Assembly (NCBI GenBank): GCA_001971685.1
Contig: CP019326.1
Location: 868,001-932,000 of the forward strand
Source of the DNA: Halomonas sp. 1513
GTDB taxonomy: Bacteria; Pseudomonadota; Gammaproteobacteria; Pseudomonadales; Halomonadaceae
Length of the DNA stretch: 64,000 bases
Direction of reading: 5' to 3'
Shown piece by piece: positions 61,942 to 64,000 of the stretch. How positions within the stretch are numbered: the first letter of the stretch is position 1; each line of letters opens with the position of its first letter. The notes under the pieces were generated by a model. That model ran no database searches. It saw only the letters and a program-made list of their open reading frames with translations, and was not told where the DNA came from. A program made the translations under genes and the position numbers.

Positions 61942-63225
61942 GTGAAACGTCGTACTCGCGTGGTCGTCTCTACGGCCGTGCTGATTGCCGTGATATTCGC
62001 GGTGGGCAGCGTGCTGCTCTTCAACGCTACCCCCAAGCCCAAGCGGCTGCTCGAGCCGCTGGCGGTGGACTTCACCACTGCCGATGCAGACTTCCGGCGC
62101 AGCATGGGACTGATCCTCGAGCAACCTATCGTGGCCGGCAATCGCATTGCCATGCTCGAGGACGGCGAGGCGATCTATGCCGACATGCTCGATGCCATCG
62201 ACGCTGCCGAGGCCTCCATCACCTTCGAGACCTTCGAGTTCTGGGGCGAAGAGGCCGCCGGGCCATTCGTCGACGCCCTGGTGGCGGCGGCCGAGCGCGG
62301 TGTCGCGGTGCATGCCCTGATCGACTATGTCGGCTCGGTGCCCGCCACGGCGAACAAGTTCGAGCGCATGCAGGAGGCCGGCGTCGAGGTGATCCGCTGG
62401 CGTAAGCCGTCGTGGTACGAGCTGGCGCGGTTCAACCATCGCACTCACCGCAAGCTGCTGATGACCGACGGTCGCATCGGCTTTATCGGCGGTGCCAATA
62501 TCACCGACAACTGGCTGCCCGACGACGACGGCCAGGCCTATCGCGATCACCACTTCCGCGTCGAGGGGCCGGTGGTGGGCAACATGCAGGCCGCCTTCGT
62601 CAATGCTTGGCTGGACGCCAGCGGCCGACTGCTGCTCGGCGATGGCTATTTCCCCGAGCTGGAGGCCGAGGGCGAACTGGAGGCGCAGATGGTGACCAGC
62701 ACGCCCCGCGAGGGCCGCCACCGCATGCGCATGATGCTGATGGTGGCGATTGCCACGGCCGAAGAGCGGATCACCCTGGGCTCGGCCTACTTCTACCCCG
62801 ACGAGGCATTTCTCGAGGCGCTGATCGAGGCCCGCGAACGCGGCGTCGAGGTCAATATCCTGGTGCCCGGCGACAGCATCGATATGGGCTTCGTGCGCCA
62901 CGCCTCGGTCAACCGCTGGCGGCCGATGCTCGAGGCCGGCGTGGCCATACACGAGTATCAGCCGTCGATGTACCACGCCAAGTTGGTCAGCATCGACGAC
63001 CGCTGGGCCAGCGTCGGCTCCACCAACCTCGACAACCGCTCCTTCCGCATCAACAAGGAGGGCAACCTCAACGTCTACGATGAGGACTTCGCCCAGCGTG
63101 TCCGCGAGCTGGTCGAGGACGACATCCGCCACGCCGAGCGCTACGACCTCGAGCGCTGGGAGAATCGCCCCTGGCGCAAGCGTCTGGCCGGCTGGATCAG
63201 CATGCTGGCCGGCGCGCACTTTTGA
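61942..63225 (+). CDS. Phospholipase D / cardiolipin synthase-like protein
   Basis: 427 residues. N-terminal membrane anchor (VVVSTAVLIAVIFAVGSVLLF), then two PLD domains with HKD motifs: HRTHRKLLMTDGRIGFIGGA and YHAKLVSIDDRWASVGSTN. Such proteins exchange or hydrolyse phosphatidyl groups, e.g. cardiolipin synthesis from phosphatidylglycerol. A single anchor helix fits a ClsC/YwiE-like or related enzyme; true activity unknown. Starts at GTG 61942 with AGGGAG upstream. Monocistronic. Confidence 0.88.
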   Translation: MKRRTRVVVSTAVLIAVIFAVGSVLLFNATPKPKRLLEPLAVDFTTADADFRRSMGLILEQPIVAGNRIAMLEDGEAIYADMLDAIDAAEASITFETFEFWGEEAAGPFVDALVAAAERGVAVHALIDYVGSVPATANKFERMQEAGVEVIRWRKPSWYELARFNHRTHRKLLMTDGRIGFIGGANITDNWLPDDDGQAYRDHHFRVEGPVVGNMQAAFVNAWLDASGRLLLGDGYFPELEAEGELEAQMVTSTPREGRHRMRMMLMVAIATAEERITLGSAYFYPDEAFLEALIEARERGVEVNILVPGDSIDMGFVRHASVNRWRPMLEAGVAIHEYQPSMYHAKLVSIDDRWASVGSTNLDNRSFRINKEGNLNVYDEDFAQRVRELVEDDIRHAERYDLERWENRPWRKRLAGWISMLAGAHF

Positions 63226-63228
63226 GCG

Positions 63229-63660
63229 TCAATCTCCGTCGCCTGCATTGAAGGCGGCGAACACCTGATCGCCGGTCATATCGTGGGTCTCGTTGGCGAA
63301 GGCGTAGTAGCCGGGCTTTTCGTCGATGAAGATCTGGGTGGCGAAGTGCCAGCCGTGGCCCTGGTCGACCAGCCCCACCGGTACGGCATGGTGCTCGCCG
63401 CTCTTGAGGCGGTAGAACAGGTGCGTGCCGCAGTGCCGGCAGAAGCCGCGCTCGGCCCACTCGGAGGAGGGGTAAACCGTGACGTTGTGTTCGCCTATGA
63501 GGTCTATTGCGCTGGCGCCCTCCAGAGCCAGCAGCGGACCCCCGCCCCAGCGGCGGCACAGGCTGCAGTGGCAGGCAGCGACCTCGTCGGTGGCGACCTC
63601 GACGCTCAGGGTGACGGCGCCGCACAGGCAGCTGCCGGTATGGTGGGTCGTGGCGGACAT
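63229..63660 (-). CDS. GFA family zinc-binding protein
   Basis: 143 residues. Glutathione-dependent formaldehyde-activating (GFA/CENP-V) fold: SCLCGAVTLSVEV, ACHCSLCRRWGGGPLL and FCRHCGTHLFYRL supply the zinc cysteines. Family members bind zinc; few have a proven reaction. Convergent with the phospholipase gene, 3 bp apart. Start ATG 63660 with AAGGAG upstream. Confidence 0.88.
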   Translation of the reverse strand: MSATTHHTGSCLCGAVTLSVEVATDEVAACHCSLCRRWGGGPLLALEGASAIDLIGEHNVTVYPSSEWAERGFCRHCGTHLFYRLKSGEHHAVPVGLVDQGHGWHFATQIFIDEKPGYYAFANETHDMTGDQVFAAFNAGDGD

Positions 63661-63725
63661 CAGACTCTCCTTGTAATGACGACTCCTCAGCCAGTCTAGA
63701 CGCAAATTTCCACGCTGCTGAACGC

Positions 63726-64000
63726 TTAGCGCGAGGCGTCATCGAAGCGGTCGACGCGGCGCAGAGTGGGGAACAGCCGCATCCAGGCGCCGACCACGGC
63801 CAGGGTGCCGATGCCGCCGATCACCGCCGCCGGCACCACGCCGAGCCAGGCCGCCATGCTGCCGGCGCGGAATTCGCCGAGCTCGTTGGAGGAGCCGATG
63901 AACAGCATGTTGACGGCGTTGACCCGGCCGCGCATGGCGTCGGGGGTGGCCAGCTGGATCACCGTCATGCGCACATAGACGCTGATCATGTCGGCGGCGC
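63726..64000 (-). CDS. MFS transporter (partial, C-terminal end)
   Basis: The last 90 or so residues are visible and the gene runs beyond the window. ADMISVYVRMTVIQLATPDA, MRGRVNAVNMLFIGSSNELG and EFRAGSMAAWLGVVPAAVIG are typical of the final helices of enterobactin-exporter-like (EntS/MFS_3) permeases. Substrate unknown. Confidence 0.8.
   Translation of the reverse strand, partial: AADMISVYVRMTVIQLATPDAMRGRVNAVNMLFIGSSNELGEFRAGSMAAWLGVVPAAVIGGIGTLAVVGAWMRLFPTLRRVDRFDDASR

Overview
The window reads as chromosomal DNA of a high-GC, salt-adapted gammaproteobacterium, most likely Halomonas or a close Halomonadaceae relative. The inference rests on a complete glycine-betaine/sarcosine catabolic block, a class Ib ribonucleotide reductase operon, a Gac/Rsm-type small RNA, a DUF6164 protein, NasTS-controlled assimilatory nitrate and nitrite reductases, and GammaProteobacteria-like gene structure throughout. 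No ribosomal RNA gene is present, so the genus is inference.

Layout. 1-4.4 kb: the start of a DgcA-like dimethylglycine demethylase with a divergently placed TetR gene (shared TGTACA sites), a PQQ-dependent sugar dehydrogenase and an AEC carrier. 4.6-12.7 kb: glyA-soxB-soxD-soxA-soxG-purU, a one-carbon module that turns sarcosine into glycine, serine and formate; two copies of a ~160 bp structured repeat flank soxDAG. 12.9-18.2 kb: sodA, the nrdHIEF operon with tandem NrdR boxes, and a YceI-like periplasmic protein. 18.4 kb: tRNA-Ile2(CAU), followed by a foreign-looking island (gene remnant, a PD-(D/E)XK-helicase-S24 peptidase fusion, a MazG-like pyrophosphohydrolase, an AbiEi antitoxin relic). 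22-30 kb: organic-acid transporters, an acyl-CoA synthetase, an extracellular nuclease, AzlCD and a dienelactone hydrolase. 30.6-31.1 kb: a CsrB/RsmZ-type sRNA and a 28-residue membrane peptide. 31-42.7 kb: two divergent L,D-transpeptidases, a cold-shock protein, an SLC13/TrkA-C permease, an esterase, a methyltransferase, a zinc-ribbon protein and three overlapping genes for complex-I-like proton channels with no other complex subunits. 42.8-47.3 kb: PhoH-PIN, patatin, PoxB. 47.7-50.4 kb: a second accessory island with a NERD nuclease, a decayed integron integrase, an SRA-HNH endonuclease and a frameshifted cysteine-peptidase-like gene. 50.5-60.7 kb: nitrogen assimilation: nirD, nirB, a NasB-like flavoprotein, nasS, nasT, nasA and cobA. 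60.7-64 kb: GNAT, peroxiredoxin, phospholipase D family, GFA protein and a partial MFS gene.

The best regulatory result is that both nitrogen operons carry the same leader: a sigma-54 -24/-12 element, 44 nt later a hairpin with an A1/G4 hexaloop, a second such hexaloop hairpin, then an intrinsic terminator. That is the ANTAR-RNA antitermination design, and the ANTAR protein NasT with its sensor NasS lies between the two leaders. The best candidate for an undescribed system is the nuclease-helicase-LexA-like fusion paired with a MazG-like enzyme beside the tRNA. The sRNA and the integron-associated SRA-HNH gene are the next most interesting items.
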